Part shown: in pieces, positions 24,210 to 33,299 of the stretch | How the letters are laid out: each line of letters opens with the position of its first letter | Position numbering within the stretch: the stretch's first letter is position 1 | Assembly: GCA_963723205.1 (NCBI GenBank) | Contig: CAVRQC010000033.1 | Location: forward strand, 248,001-312,000 | DNA from: CAVQBP01 sp963723205 | GTDB lineage: Bacteria; Bacteroidota; Ignavibacteria; Ignavibacteriales; Ignavibacteriaceae | Direction of reading: 5' to 3' | Length of the DNA: 64,000 bases | Notes under the pieces: generated by a model | Databases searched by the model: none | What the model saw: the letters and a program-made list of their open reading frames with translations, nothing else | Told to the model about the DNA's origin: nothing | Position numbers and translations under genes: made by a program

Positions 24210-25265
24210 ATGGTAATTAATATGATATCTCTTCAGAAAAAAATTATTTCAAAAAATTCTATGCTGCGTTTTTTTATCATAATCTTTTTTTCAGCATTAT
24301 TTATTAGTCATGCACAGGAAATTGATAGTAAAGGTAAAATTGCATCAAAGCCATTATTTCGAGATCCGGTTTATGACGGTGCCGCCGATCCAACCATTAT
24401 CTGGAATAAGCAGGAAAAAAAATGGTTTATGTTTTACACTAATCGTCGGGCAAATGTAAAAGGTCTTGACGGCGTAACATGGGTGCATGGTACTCATATT
24501 GGGATTGCTGAATCTTCAGATGGCGGTGCCAGTTGGAAATATGTGGATACTTGTAATATTCCGTCTCCATACACTGAAACTCAGTGGGCGCCGGAAGTAA
24601 TAGAGCATGATGGAATATATCATATGTACCTGTCATATGTTCCCGGCATATTCACAAACTGGAACCATCCCCGGCACATTATTCATCTGACCAGTAAAGA
24701 CTTAATTAAATGGAAATATGAATCTACATTAAAACTGGCATCAGATAAGGTTATAGATGCCTGCATATTCCGGTTGCCTGACGGAAATTGGCGTATGTGG
24801 TATAACAATGAAGTTGACGCAAAATCCATTTACTATGCTGATAGTAAGGATTTGTACCACTGGAAAGATATAGGTAAAGCTATAGCAGATCAAAAGGGTG
24901 AAGGACCAAAAGTTTTTCAATGGAAAGATAAATATTGGATGTTAACAGATGTATGGCAGGGATTAGCATTATATGAATCCGAAGATTTAACTTCATGGAA
25001 CCGGATTCACGGAAATCTTCTTGAAGAACCCGGCAAAGGAAAGGATGATAAAGTTGTAGGTCATCATCCTGATGTTGTTGTTAATAACGGCAGGGCATAT
25101 TTATTTTATTTTACCCATCCGGGACGTGTTGATTCCATTCCTGATGACAACTTATATGAAAAGCGCCGCAGTTCTATTCAGGTTGTCGAATTGGAATATA
25201 AAGACGATCGGATTACCTGTGATCGAAATAAACCAACATATATTGATTTGCAACCAACTAAATAA
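24210..25265 (+). CDS. GH43-like five-bladed propeller glycosidase, exported
   Basis: 351 residues from the ATG at 24210 (another in-frame ATG is at 24222; neither has a clear ribosome-binding site). The signal peptide ends I-S-H-A-Q. Clan GH-F-like features are D-G-A-A-D-P-T-I-I-W (general-base Asp candidate), W-A-P-E-V-I-E-H-D-G-I-Y-H-M-Y and V-I-D-A-C-I-F (second Asp); the catalytic Glu candidate is in K-G-E-G-P-K-V. GH43 enzymes act on arabinan, galactan or xylan side chains. Sequence alone does not separate GH43 from neighbouring propeller families, so the family call is tentative while the fold call is good. It directly follows the GH3 relic. Confidence 0.7.
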   Translation: MVINMISLQKKIISKNSMLRFFIIIFFSALFISHAQEIDSKGKIASKPLFRDPVYDGAADPTIIWNKQEKKWFMFYTNRRANVKGLDGVTWVHGTHIGIAESSDGGASWKYVDTCNIPSPYTETQWAPEVIEHDGIYHMYLSYVPGIFTNWNHPRHIIHLTSKDLIKWKYESTLKLASDKVIDACIFRLPDGNWRMWYNNEVDAKSIYYADSKDLYHWKDIGKAIADQKGEGPKVFQWKDKYWMLTDVWQGLALYESEDLTSWNRIHGNLLEEPGKGKDDKVVGHHPDVVVNNGRAYLFYFTHPGRVDSIPDDNLYEKRRSSIQVVELEYKDDRITCDRNKPTYIDLQPTK

Positions 25266-25304
25266 AGGTCAGGGAAATTTTGAATTTATAATGGAGTAAT
25301 TAAA

Positions 25305-26270
25305 ATGAGCAAGAGAAGAGAAGGTCTATGTTTTCAAACGTTCGTTATACTTATACTGTTGCAGGCAGTAGCGATTGCAGGCAACCTGCCCGGGATTCCG
25401 GATGGGTGGTCGGATGGCTATGTCTATGCTAATGGAATTCGAATTCACTATTACCACGCCGTTCCTGCGCCTGGGAAACCGGTGATGGTGATGATCCATG
25501 GTGTTACTGACATTGGACTTTGTTGGACTACTCTGACCCTGAAGCTGCAAGATTCGTATGATATATACATGCCCGATACCCGGGGGCACGGCTTGACGGA
25601 TCCTTTTACTTGCAACGACGATAGCAGCACGTTGGTAAAGGACGATGTGGAGTTTGTTCATGCAATGAATTTTCATAAACCCATACTTATGGGCCATTCA
25701 ATGGGAGCTGCAACTGTAATGCAGGTAGGAGCTAAATATCCTGATCTGGCGAAAGCTATCATCATGCTGGATCCGTTTCTGAAACATATTAATGCAACAC
25801 CACCTCCGCCGCGTACCGGGCGTGATGCTCCACCCAGCCCTTCTAAAAGTGAAGCACGGGACAATCTTTCCATAAGTATGTTCGGAACTCCTGAAATACT
25901 TGTAGCACAGAACAATTACAGCTTCGATGATCTGGTGGCAACTTGCCGCCGTCAGAGTCCTAAATGGGATATTATAGATTGCAAATATTGGGCGCTTTCG
26001 AAAATACAGTATCATGGTGCTTATTCAAAAAATGCCTGGCAGGTGATGGCTGGTGTAATGAGGACAGGTGATGCGTTGGCGAAGATAAAGGTGCCAGCAC
26101 TTGTTCTAAAAAGGGATGAACCTGCCGATGTTCGCAAAGAAGAAAGAAAGGCAGCCAGTGTGATGCAGAATGGCAAGCTCGTATTCATTGATGGAGCCGG
26201 TCACAATCTGCACCACGACCAATTGAAACGTACAGTAGAAGTGCTGAGGGAATTCCTGTCAACGCTATAG
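25305..26270 (+). CDS. Alpha/beta hydrolase, exported, unusual base composition
   Basis: 321 residues, with GGAG before the ATG and a signal peptide ending A-I-A-G. The fold shows M-V-M-I-H-G-V-T-D (oxyanion region), D-T-R-G-H-G, the nucleophile elbow G-H-S-M-G-A with Ser132, and D-G-A-G-H-N with the catalytic His. Between them is an unusual Pro-rich lid (P-P-P-P-R ... A-P-P-S-P-S). Likely an esterase or lactonase-type enzyme; the substrate is unknown. The coding DNA is visibly richer in G+C and in CTG, GCC and CGC codons than its AT-rich neighbours, suggesting recent transfer. It sits between the GH43-like gene and GH115, in the same direction. Confidence 0.8.
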   Translation: MSKRREGLCFQTFVILILLQAVAIAGNLPGIPDGWSDGYVYANGIRIHYYHAVPAPGKPVMVMIHGVTDIGLCWTTLTLKLQDSYDIYMPDTRGHGLTDPFTCNDDSSTLVKDDVEFVHAMNFHKPILMGHSMGAATVMQVGAKYPDLAKAIIMLDPFLKHINATPPPPRTGRDAPPSPSKSEARDNLSISMFGTPEILVAQNNYSFDDLVATCRRQSPKWDIIDCKYWALSKIQYHGAYSKNAWQVMAGVMRTGDALAKIKVPALVLKRDEPADVRKEERKAASVMQNGKLVFIDGAGHNLHHDQLKRTVEVLREFLSTL

Positions 26271-26319
26271 CCAATTGAATTCTTAAAACTAGTTTAATTA
26301 AAATACAGTATAGATTTTT

Positions 26320-28851
26320 GTGAAAAGAAAAAATATGCAATACCATTTTCTATATGAAAAAAGAAATCGGATTATTGTTTTAGTATGGCTGTTGATCATA
26401 TTCTGTATAGAACAGAATTTGGCTTTTGCCCAAGCTGTTGCTCCTGTTAACTTATCCGGGATTAAAGGATATTCAGCCGGTGATTCTTCGAAATCTTATG
26501 ATCTGGAAAATTCTGTTTTCCGGATTGTCGACAATGATCAAAGTGTCCCGATTCTCTATGATCAGAATGATGCTGATGTCGTTGGCATAAGCGCAAAAGC
26601 CCTGGCAGGTGATATTGCTCTTATCACAGATATTTCGCCGGTGCTTGAAACAAGTTTAAAAGTAAATTTCGATGCAGCCATTATTGCAGGAACGATTGGG
26701 AAATCAAAACCGATCGATACAATGATTAAAACAGGGAAACTCTCTGTGGATTCTATCAGGGGGAAGTGGGAAAGTTTTCTTATACAGATTGTGGATGATC
26801 CAATTGCCGGAATCAAAAAAGCACTTGTAATTTGTGGAAGTAATCCGAGAGGAACTGCATTCGGTATTTTCGAACTTTCGAAACGTTTGGGAGTATCGCC
26901 TTGGGTGTACTGGGCAGATGTTATTCCCGCTAAAAAGAAAAATCTTAATATAGCAATTGATAAAATATTCATGGGTCCGCCGTCGGTAAAATATCGGGGT
27001 ATTTTTCTTAATGATGAAGACTGGGGGCTACAGCCCTGGGCAGCCCGCAATATGGATACTGATATCAAGGATATCGGTCCACATACTTATGCGCGCATAT
27101 TCGAACTAATGTTAAGACTAAAAGCAAATTACATTTGGCCTGCAATGCATCCGTGTACCAAAGCTTTTTTTTATTATAAAGAAAATCCCAAAGTTGCAGC
27201 AAAATATGATATAGTTCTCGGTTCCAGTCACGCTGAACCTATGCTTCGCGATAATGTCGATGAGTGGAAAAATAATTTTAAAGATGAGTATGGAAAGCAG
27301 CCCGGCCCGTGGCGTTATGACACAAATGAAAACGAGATTAAAAGATATTGGGAAGACCGTGTAAAGCAGGTTGCAGACCAGAATATCGAAGCTGTATTTA
27401 CTATCGGGATGCGTGGTATTCATGACAGCGGTATGCCGGGTCCGGAAACAATTGAAGGCAAGGTTGATCTTTTAAGTCAGATCATTAAAGATCAGAGAAA
27501 ACTTCTTTCCAAACATTTTGGAAAGGATGCATCTGACATCCCTCAAATTTTCTGTCCATATAAAGAAGTACTGCAATTATATAAAGCCGGATTAAAGGTG
27601 CCTGATGATGTGACAATTGTCTGGGCAGATGATAACTATGGATATATACGAAAACTTTCTACACCAAAAGAACAACAGCGAAGCGGTGGAAGCGGTGTTT
27701 ACTATCACTTATCTTACTGGGGATTTCCCGCAGATTATCTCTGGTTAAGTTCAACTTCCCCTTCGCTGATTTCTTACGAAATGAGCAAAGCATACGCATA
27801 CGGTGCAAACAGGTTATGGGTTTTTAATGTCGGAGATATTAAACCTGCCGAAATGGATATTGAATTCACCATGAACCTGGCTTGGAACGTTAATAAATGG
27901 AAGCCGGAGAAAGCGAAAGATTATTATAAGAAATGGGCGGAAAGTACTTTTGGTAAAAAATATGCCAATGAAATTGCTGAAATCAAAAAAGTCTATTACA
28001 GGTTAGCCGCTTCAGGTAAACCGGAACATTTGGATAACATTGAATTTTCCGATAAAGAATTTAAGTCACGTGTCAAGGAGTATAAGGATATTGCCCAAAA
28101 AGCTGAAGTTCTGAAAAACCTTATCCCAAAGCATTTACAAGACGCCTACTTTGAATTAATTCTCTATCCTGTTCTCGGAGCGGCAAGTATGAACGAAAAA
28201 TATTTCTACGCTCAAAGAGGAGAAGCGGATAAATCGATTCATGCTTACAATGAAATAAAGAAATTGACCGGAATTTATAATGAAAAGATTGCAGGCGGTA
28301 AATGGAATGGTATAATGAGTATGAGTCCTCGCAACCGCCCTGTTTTCGGAATGCCGGAGATCAAAGATAAAAATTTAGAATCTGATTCAACTGTCAAACC
28401 GTTAAAACAAATAAGAACAATTTCCGTTAATGAATTAACATTTGATAGTACCAAACTGCATATCATTCCCGGACTGGGAGTTGATGGTGAAAGTCTTTCA
28501 TGGATTAAGTTCAACAGTCCGGGGTATAGTGAGGAAAAAATTGACAAGGCTCCTTCGGCTTCAATTAAACTTGATCTACCGGAAGGCAAGCGTATTATAA
28601 AACTTGTCTGTATACCCACGCATGCAGTTTACGAAGGACGAGCACTAAGAACAGCGATCAGTCTGGGTGAAAATCCTCCAGAAATTGTGGATGTTAACAC
28701 ACCTTCAAAAACAGAAGAATGGAGTAAAAATGTTATCCGGGGTTATTCATCGGCAAAAACTGAATTCATTATAAAAAAGAATGGTTTGGTAAATTTAAAA
28801 TTGTTACTGCTTGATCCCGGTTTAGCTATCAGCAAAATTATTATTTACTAA
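26320..28851 (+). CDS. GH115 alpha-glucuronidase, exported
   Basis: 843 residues from a GTG. This start is supported because the PL26 gene at 53864 begins with the same leader (M-K-R-K ... Y-H-F ... Y-x-K-R-N-R-x-I-V-L) from an ATG. The signal peptide ends A-F-A-Q. GH115 landmarks include I-C-G-S-N-P-R-G-T-A-F-G, R-G-I-F-L-N-D-E-D-W-G-L-Q-P-W, N-Y-I-W-P-A-M-H, T-I-G-M-R-G-I-H-D-S-G-M and W-A-D-D-N-Y-G-Y. A C-terminal beta-sandwich (from about 690) is usual. Family members remove alpha-1,2-linked (4-O-methyl)glucuronic acid, classically from xylan. In this locus it may act on glucuronoxylan or on glucuronate-decorated arabinogalactan side chains (inference). Confidence 0.9.
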   Translation: MKRKNMQYHFLYEKRNRIIVLVWLLIIFCIEQNLAFAQAVAPVNLSGIKGYSAGDSSKSYDLENSVFRIVDNDQSVPILYDQNDADVVGISAKALAGDIALITDISPVLETSLKVNFDAAIIAGTIGKSKPIDTMIKTGKLSVDSIRGKWESFLIQIVDDPIAGIKKALVICGSNPRGTAFGIFELSKRLGVSPWVYWADVIPAKKKNLNIAIDKIFMGPPSVKYRGIFLNDEDWGLQPWAARNMDTDIKDIGPHTYARIFELMLRLKANYIWPAMHPCTKAFFYYKENPKVAAKYDIVLGSSHAEPMLRDNVDEWKNNFKDEYGKQPGPWRYDTNENEIKRYWEDRVKQVADQNIEAVFTIGMRGIHDSGMPGPETIEGKVDLLSQIIKDQRKLLSKHFGKDASDIPQIFCPYKEVLQLYKAGLKVPDDVTIVWADDNYGYIRKLSTPKEQQRSGGSGVYYHLSYWGFPADYLWLSSTSPSLISYEMSKAYAYGANRLWVFNVGDIKPAEMDIEFTMNLAWNVNKWKPEKAKDYYKKWAESTFGKKYANEIAEIKKVYYRLAASGKPEHLDNIEFSDKEFKSRVKEYKDIAQKAEVLKNLIPKHLQDAYFELILYPVLGAASMNEKYFYAQRGEADKSIHAYNEIKKLTGIYNEKIAGGKWNGIMSMSPRNRPVFGMPEIKDKNLESDSTVKPLKQIRTISVNELTFDSTKLHIIPGLGVDGESLSWIKFNSPGYSEEKIDKAPSASIKLDLPEGKRIIKLVCIPTHAVYEGRALRTAISLGENPPEIVDVNTPSKTEEWSKNVIRGYSSAKTEFIIKKNGLVNLKLLLLDPGLAISKIIIY

Positions 28852-28885
28852 AATCATTAGTGAACAATTTAATTCACATAAAAGT

Positions 28886-31804
28886 ATGAATATGAAATCT
28901 AAAAAAATCCTAAAATCAGCAGCAGCTTTTTCATTCTTATCTATTTTGTTATTTGTAAGCTGTTCTCAATCAACAGACAAAAACACAATCTCCTTAAAAG
29001 GGAAATGGCAATTTCAAACTGATCCGGAAGATATTGGTGTCAAGCAAAATTGGTATCAGACAAAATTGAATGACGTTGTGAATTTACCCGGTTCAATGAG
29101 GGATAATAACAAAGGAGATGAGGTTACAATCAATACAAAATGGACCGGCAGTATCTATGACAGCTCATGGTATTTTCGTCCGGACATGGCAAAGTACAGA
29201 CAGCAAGATAATCTAAAATTTCCATTCTGGCTTACGCCGGATAAACACTATGTTGGAGCTGCGTGGTATCAACGCGAAGTTGAAATTCCTGCTGATTGGA
29301 AAGGGCGAAGAATTGAATTGTTTTTAGAGCGTCCTCACTGGGAAACAACAGTATGGATCGACAGCACAAAAATCGGAATGCGAAATAGTCTTTCCACACC
29401 TCATCGTTATGATTTATCAAAAGTATTAACGCCAGGCAGTCATGTTATTTCTATCAGAATTGATAATCGAATTAAAGAAATTAATGTTGGACCGGATTCA
29501 CACAGTATAACAGATCAAACTCAGGGAAACTGGAACGGGATAGTGGGTGATATTTGTCTTAAAGCAATCTCACCTGTTTCTTTTGAGGACATTAAACTTT
29601 TCACAAATATTGAAGAGAAATCCGTTATAGCAAAAATTATTCTTGATAACATTTTAGAAAAAAATCTCTCGGCAAAAATAACGCTTAAAGCAAAATCATT
29701 TAATTCAAAAGAAGAGCAAACTGTTAAACCTCTTGTAAAGGAAGTAAATGTAACAAAAGGAAAGTCAAATATTGAAATAACTTACCCTATGCGTGAAAAC
29801 GTTCAATTGTGGGATGAATTCAATCCAGCACTTTACAAAATGACTGCTGTCGTAACCGATGAATTTGGAAATACAGATGAACGGGAAATCCAATTCGGGA
29901 TGCGTTCGTTTTCTATAAATGGAACTCGCTTTGAAATAAATAATCGTCCGGTATTTTTAAGGGGAACTGTTGAAAATTGTGTCTTTCCCATAACCGGTTA
30001 TCCGCCTATGGATGTCGCATCTTGGGAAAGAGTATTTACCATTTGTAAAAATCATGGATTGAATCACATGCGCTTTCACTCGTGGTGTCCGCCCGAGGCT
30101 GCATTTGAAGCTGCGGATAGATTAGGTTTTTATTTGCATGTTGAAGGTCCGAGCTGGGCAAATCACGGTACAAGTTTAGGGGATGGTAAACCTATCGATC
30201 AATATATTTATGATGAGACAGACCGTATTCTGGATGCATATGGTAACCATCCGTCGTTCTGCATGATGGCTTACGGCAACGAACCGGCAGGACGTAATCA
30301 AGCGGAGTACCTGGGAAAACTTGTTGATCATTGGAAAGCGGAAGACAACCGAAGAGTATATACAGGTGCTTCAATCGGTAGAAGCTGGCCGCTCGTACCG
30401 GAAGCTCAGTTTATTGTTCGTTCAGAACCACGAGGACTTCCATGGAGTAAGCCGCCCGAAAGCATGTATGATTATACGGATCGAATTGAACAATACACCG
30501 TTCCCTACGTAACACATGAAATGGGACAGCATTGTGTCTTCCCGGATTTTAAAGAAATTAAAGAGTACACCGGTGTTTATAAGGCTAAGAATTTTGAATT
30601 GTTTAAAGAGGAATTGGCAAAACATCATATGGGAGATCAGGCCGAAGATTTTTTAATGGCATCGGGTAAATTACAGGCTCTGTGCTACAAATTTGAAATT
30701 GAAGCTGAACTGCGTACGCACAAATTAGCCGGTGTTCAATTACTTAGTCTAAATGATTATCCCGGACAGGGAACAGCTTTAGTTGGTGTGCTTAATGCAT
30801 TTTGGGAAGAGAAGGGATATATCACTGCACCGGAATTCAAACAATTTTTTGGACCGACGGTACCTTTAGCACGAATTCCAAAATTTGTTTTTAAAAACGA
30901 TGAAACATTTAATGCAAAACTTGAAGTATTTCATTTTGCCAGTCATCCGCTTAAAAATATTACAACACAATGGAAGGTAACTGATTCTAACGGAACCATC
31001 ATTGCCCAAGGTTCTTTAAAGGAACGGGATATCCCGATTGACAATTGCATACCTCTTGGTAATGTTAGTGTACCGCTTTCGAAAATTACCAAAGCGGAAA
31101 AATTAAATTTGGAAGTTTCAGTCGACAATCATATTAATAGTTGGGATTTCTGGGTTTATCCTGCCGAACTTCCCACATTAGATAAAGGTGATATATATTT
31201 TTGTAATGAACTTGATGAAAAAGCTGAATCAACATTAAAGAACGGAGGGAAAGTTTTTTTACTTGCGGCTGGTAATGTTGAACATGGCAAAGATGTAGTT
31301 CAGTATTTAAAACCTGTATTTTGGAATACGTCGTGGTTTAAAATGCGTCCGCCGCATACAACAGGGATTTTATGTAATCCAGACAATCCGGCATTTGCAG
31401 ATTTCCCGACTGAGTTTCACAGCAACTTGCAGTGGTGGGGAATTCTCGATCGTCAGCAGGTAATGAATCTTGAATTGTTTCCTCCGAAATTCAAACCTAT
31501 TATACAGCCGATTGATACGTGGTTTTTGAATCGCCGTTTAGCCGTATTGTTTGAAGCGCAGGTTGGAAAAGGAAAACTCATGGTTTGCAGTTCCGACCTT
31601 CAAAACAATTTAGATGAACGACCTGCAGCAAGACAGTTACTCTATAGTTTAACGAAATATATGTTGTCGGATAAATTTAATCCGAAGTACAAAGTTGATT
31701 ATGCAACAATTGCAGAACTCTTCGAAAAGAAAGATCGTCCACCGGCTATAGATTTTCATACTAAACAAAGTACGGATGATTTGATTCCTAAAAAAACGAA
31801 ATGA
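28886..31804 (+). CDS. GH2 family glycosidase, lipoprotein
   Basis: 972 residues with the lipobox L-F-V-S-C. It has an N-terminal jelly-roll (G-A-A-W-Y-Q-R-E-V-E-I-P), an immunoglobulin-like domain and a TIM barrel. The acid/base is Glu466 in A-Y-G-N-E-P and the nucleophile Glu545 in V-T-H-E-M-G-Q. A long C-terminal part follows (about 690-972) with a Rossmann-like stretch (G-G-K-V-F-L-L-A-A-G). GH2 enzymes are retaining beta-galactosidases, beta-glucuronidases or beta-mannosidases; the specificity here is unknown. The 3' end of this gene (from about 31540) is repeated as a broken copy at 36640-36914, beyond the transporter and DUF5107 genes. Confidence 0.88.
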   Translation: MNMKSKKILKSAAAFSFLSILLFVSCSQSTDKNTISLKGKWQFQTDPEDIGVKQNWYQTKLNDVVNLPGSMRDNNKGDEVTINTKWTGSIYDSSWYFRPDMAKYRQQDNLKFPFWLTPDKHYVGAAWYQREVEIPADWKGRRIELFLERPHWETTVWIDSTKIGMRNSLSTPHRYDLSKVLTPGSHVISIRIDNRIKEINVGPDSHSITDQTQGNWNGIVGDICLKAISPVSFEDIKLFTNIEEKSVIAKIILDNILEKNLSAKITLKAKSFNSKEEQTVKPLVKEVNVTKGKSNIEITYPMRENVQLWDEFNPALYKMTAVVTDEFGNTDEREIQFGMRSFSINGTRFEINNRPVFLRGTVENCVFPITGYPPMDVASWERVFTICKNHGLNHMRFHSWCPPEAAFEAADRLGFYLHVEGPSWANHGTSLGDGKPIDQYIYDETDRILDAYGNHPSFCMMAYGNEPAGRNQAEYLGKLVDHWKAEDNRRVYTGASIGRSWPLVPEAQFIVRSEPRGLPWSKPPESMYDYTDRIEQYTVPYVTHEMGQHCVFPDFKEIKEYTGVYKAKNFELFKEELAKHHMGDQAEDFLMASGKLQALCYKFEIEAELRTHKLAGVQLLSLNDYPGQGTALVGVLNAFWEEKGYITAPEFKQFFGPTVPLARIPKFVFKNDETFNAKLEVFHFASHPLKNITTQWKVTDSNGTIIAQGSLKERDIPIDNCIPLGNVSVPLSKITKAEKLNLEVSVDNHINSWDFWVYPAELPTLDKGDIYFCNELDEKAESTLKNGGKVFLLAAGNVEHGKDVVQYLKPVFWNTSWFKMRPPHTTGILCNPDNPAFADFPTEFHSNLQWWGILDRQQVMNLELFPPKFKPIIQPIDTWFLNRRLAVLFEAQVGKGKLMVCSSDLQNNLDERPAARQLLYSLTKYMLSDKFNPKYKVDYATIAELFEKKDRPPAIDFHTKQSTDDLIPKKTK

Positions 31805-31876
31805 TTGGTGTCAAACGTGGATCGGATTATAATTAATATATGATGTAATCTTAATACAATCTTTCAAAAAAAAATT

Positions 31877-33265
31877 ATGAAATCCAATTTTAACTTTCGG
31901 TATATAATAGGTATCTCAATTGTATCAGCGTTCGGCGGCTTGTTGTTTGGTTATGATTGGGTTGTGATTGGCGGGGCGAAACCGTTTTACGAAAGATTTT
32001 TCAATATTACTAGTTCACCTGCGCTGCAAGGTTTGGGAATGAGCAGTGCACTGATCGGTTGCGTGTTTGGAGCTGCTTTTGCCGGCGGTTTAAGTGATAG
32101 ATTCGGACGAAAAATTGTATTAATTGTTTCAGCTTTACTTTTCACATTGTCAGCTATCGGAACCGGCTTTGCATTCGGTATAACGGATTTTGTGATATAT
32201 CGATTGATAGGCGGTCTGGGAATCGGTTTGGCTTCAACAATTTCACCGATGTATATCGCCGAAGTATCGCCCGCAGATTACAGGGGAAGATTTGTTTCCT
32301 TAAATCAGCTGACAATTGTCATTGGAATTTTAGCCGCACAGATTATCAACTATTTGATTGCAGAAACTGTTCCGCCGGGTGCTTCTGATAAAATGATTGT
32401 TGCATCGTGGAATGGACAAATGGGATGGCGGTGGATGTTCTGGGCGGAAACTGTTCCGGCTGGGTTTTTCTTTTTACTCGCATTTTTTATACCTGAAAGT
32501 CCGCGCTGGTTGTTGAAAGCGGGTCAATCCGAAAAAAGTTTTGATGTGCTAACAAGAATCGGCGGAAACGATTATGCCGGAAATGAAAGAACTAACATTG
32601 AATCAACAGTAAAAAATGCCGGTGCCGGAGTGAATTTTTCAACTTTGTTTGAAAAGAAAATAAAACCTATAATTTTGATTGGAATTGTCTTGGCTGTATT
32701 TCAGCAGTGGTGCGGTATCAATGTAGTTTTCAATTATGCCGAAGAAATATTCGCTGCTGCAGGATATGGTGTAACAGATATCTTGTTTAATATTATACTT
32801 ACCGGTTCGGTAAATCTTATTTTTACTCTCGTTGCGATACAAACAGTCGATAAGTGGGGAAGAAAAAAACTGATGCTTTTCGGTTCTTTAGGATTGGCGG
32901 TTACTTATGTTCTGCTTGGGGCATCATATTTTTTTGCTGTTAAGGGTATGTTTGTACTGATTATTGTTGTTACAGCAATTGCTATTTATGCAATGTCGCT
33001 TGCACCTGTTACCTGGGTTGTTTTGTCAGAGATATTTCCGAATCGTGTTCGCGGTGCTGCTATGTCGGTTGCGACAACTTCACTATGGATTGCATGTACG
33101 ATACTCACATTTACATTTCCATTTCTAAATCGGAATCTAAATTCTTATGGCTCCTTCTGGCTTTATGCAGCTATCTGTGTAGTGGGATTTATTTTTATAA
33201 AAACAAAACTGCCGGAAACTAAAGGTAAATCACTTGAGCAGGTTGAAGCATCGTTGACAAAATAA
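31877..33265 (+). CDS. MFS sugar porter (XylE/GLUT-like)
   Basis: 462 residues, about 12 membrane helices. Sugar-porter signatures are G-Y-D-W near the first helix, D-R-F-G-R-K after helix 2, P-E-S-P-R-W-L-L ending the first half, D-K-W-G-R-K-K in the second half, and P-E-T-K-G-K-S-L-E-Q-V-E at the C-terminus. It should carry a monosaccharide across the inner membrane, probably with protons. As the only such porter in the pectin block it is a candidate rhamnose, galactose or arabinose carrier (inference). It is followed 34 bases later by the DUF5107-TPR gene, and the pair lies between the intact GH2 gene and a broken repeat of that gene's 3' end. Confidence 0.9.
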   Translation: MKSNFNFRYIIGISIVSAFGGLLFGYDWVVIGGAKPFYERFFNITSSPALQGLGMSSALIGCVFGAAFAGGLSDRFGRKIVLIVSALLFTLSAIGTGFAFGITDFVIYRLIGGLGIGLASTISPMYIAEVSPADYRGRFVSLNQLTIVIGILAAQIINYLIAETVPPGASDKMIVASWNGQMGWRWMFWAETVPAGFFFLLAFFIPESPRWLLKAGQSEKSFDVLTRIGGNDYAGNERTNIESTVKNAGAGVNFSTLFEKKIKPIILIGIVLAVFQQWCGINVVFNYAEEIFAAAGYGVTDILFNIILTGSVNLIFTLVAIQTVDKWGRKKLMLFGSLGLAVTYVLLGASYFFAVKGMFVLIIVVTAIAIYAMSLAPVTWVVLSEIFPNRVRGAAMSVATTSLWIACTILTFTFPFLNRNLNSYGSFWLYAAICVVGFIFIKTKLPETKGKSLEQVEASLTK

Positions 33266-33299
33266 ATTCTTTCTAAGTCTTATTTGAGTAAATAATAGT

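Noticed and set aside
25334..25345. TTCAAACGTTCG resembling the LacI-type box
   Set aside because: Inside the coding region of the alpha/beta hydrolase, one base short of the 14-mer core, and without a second copy.
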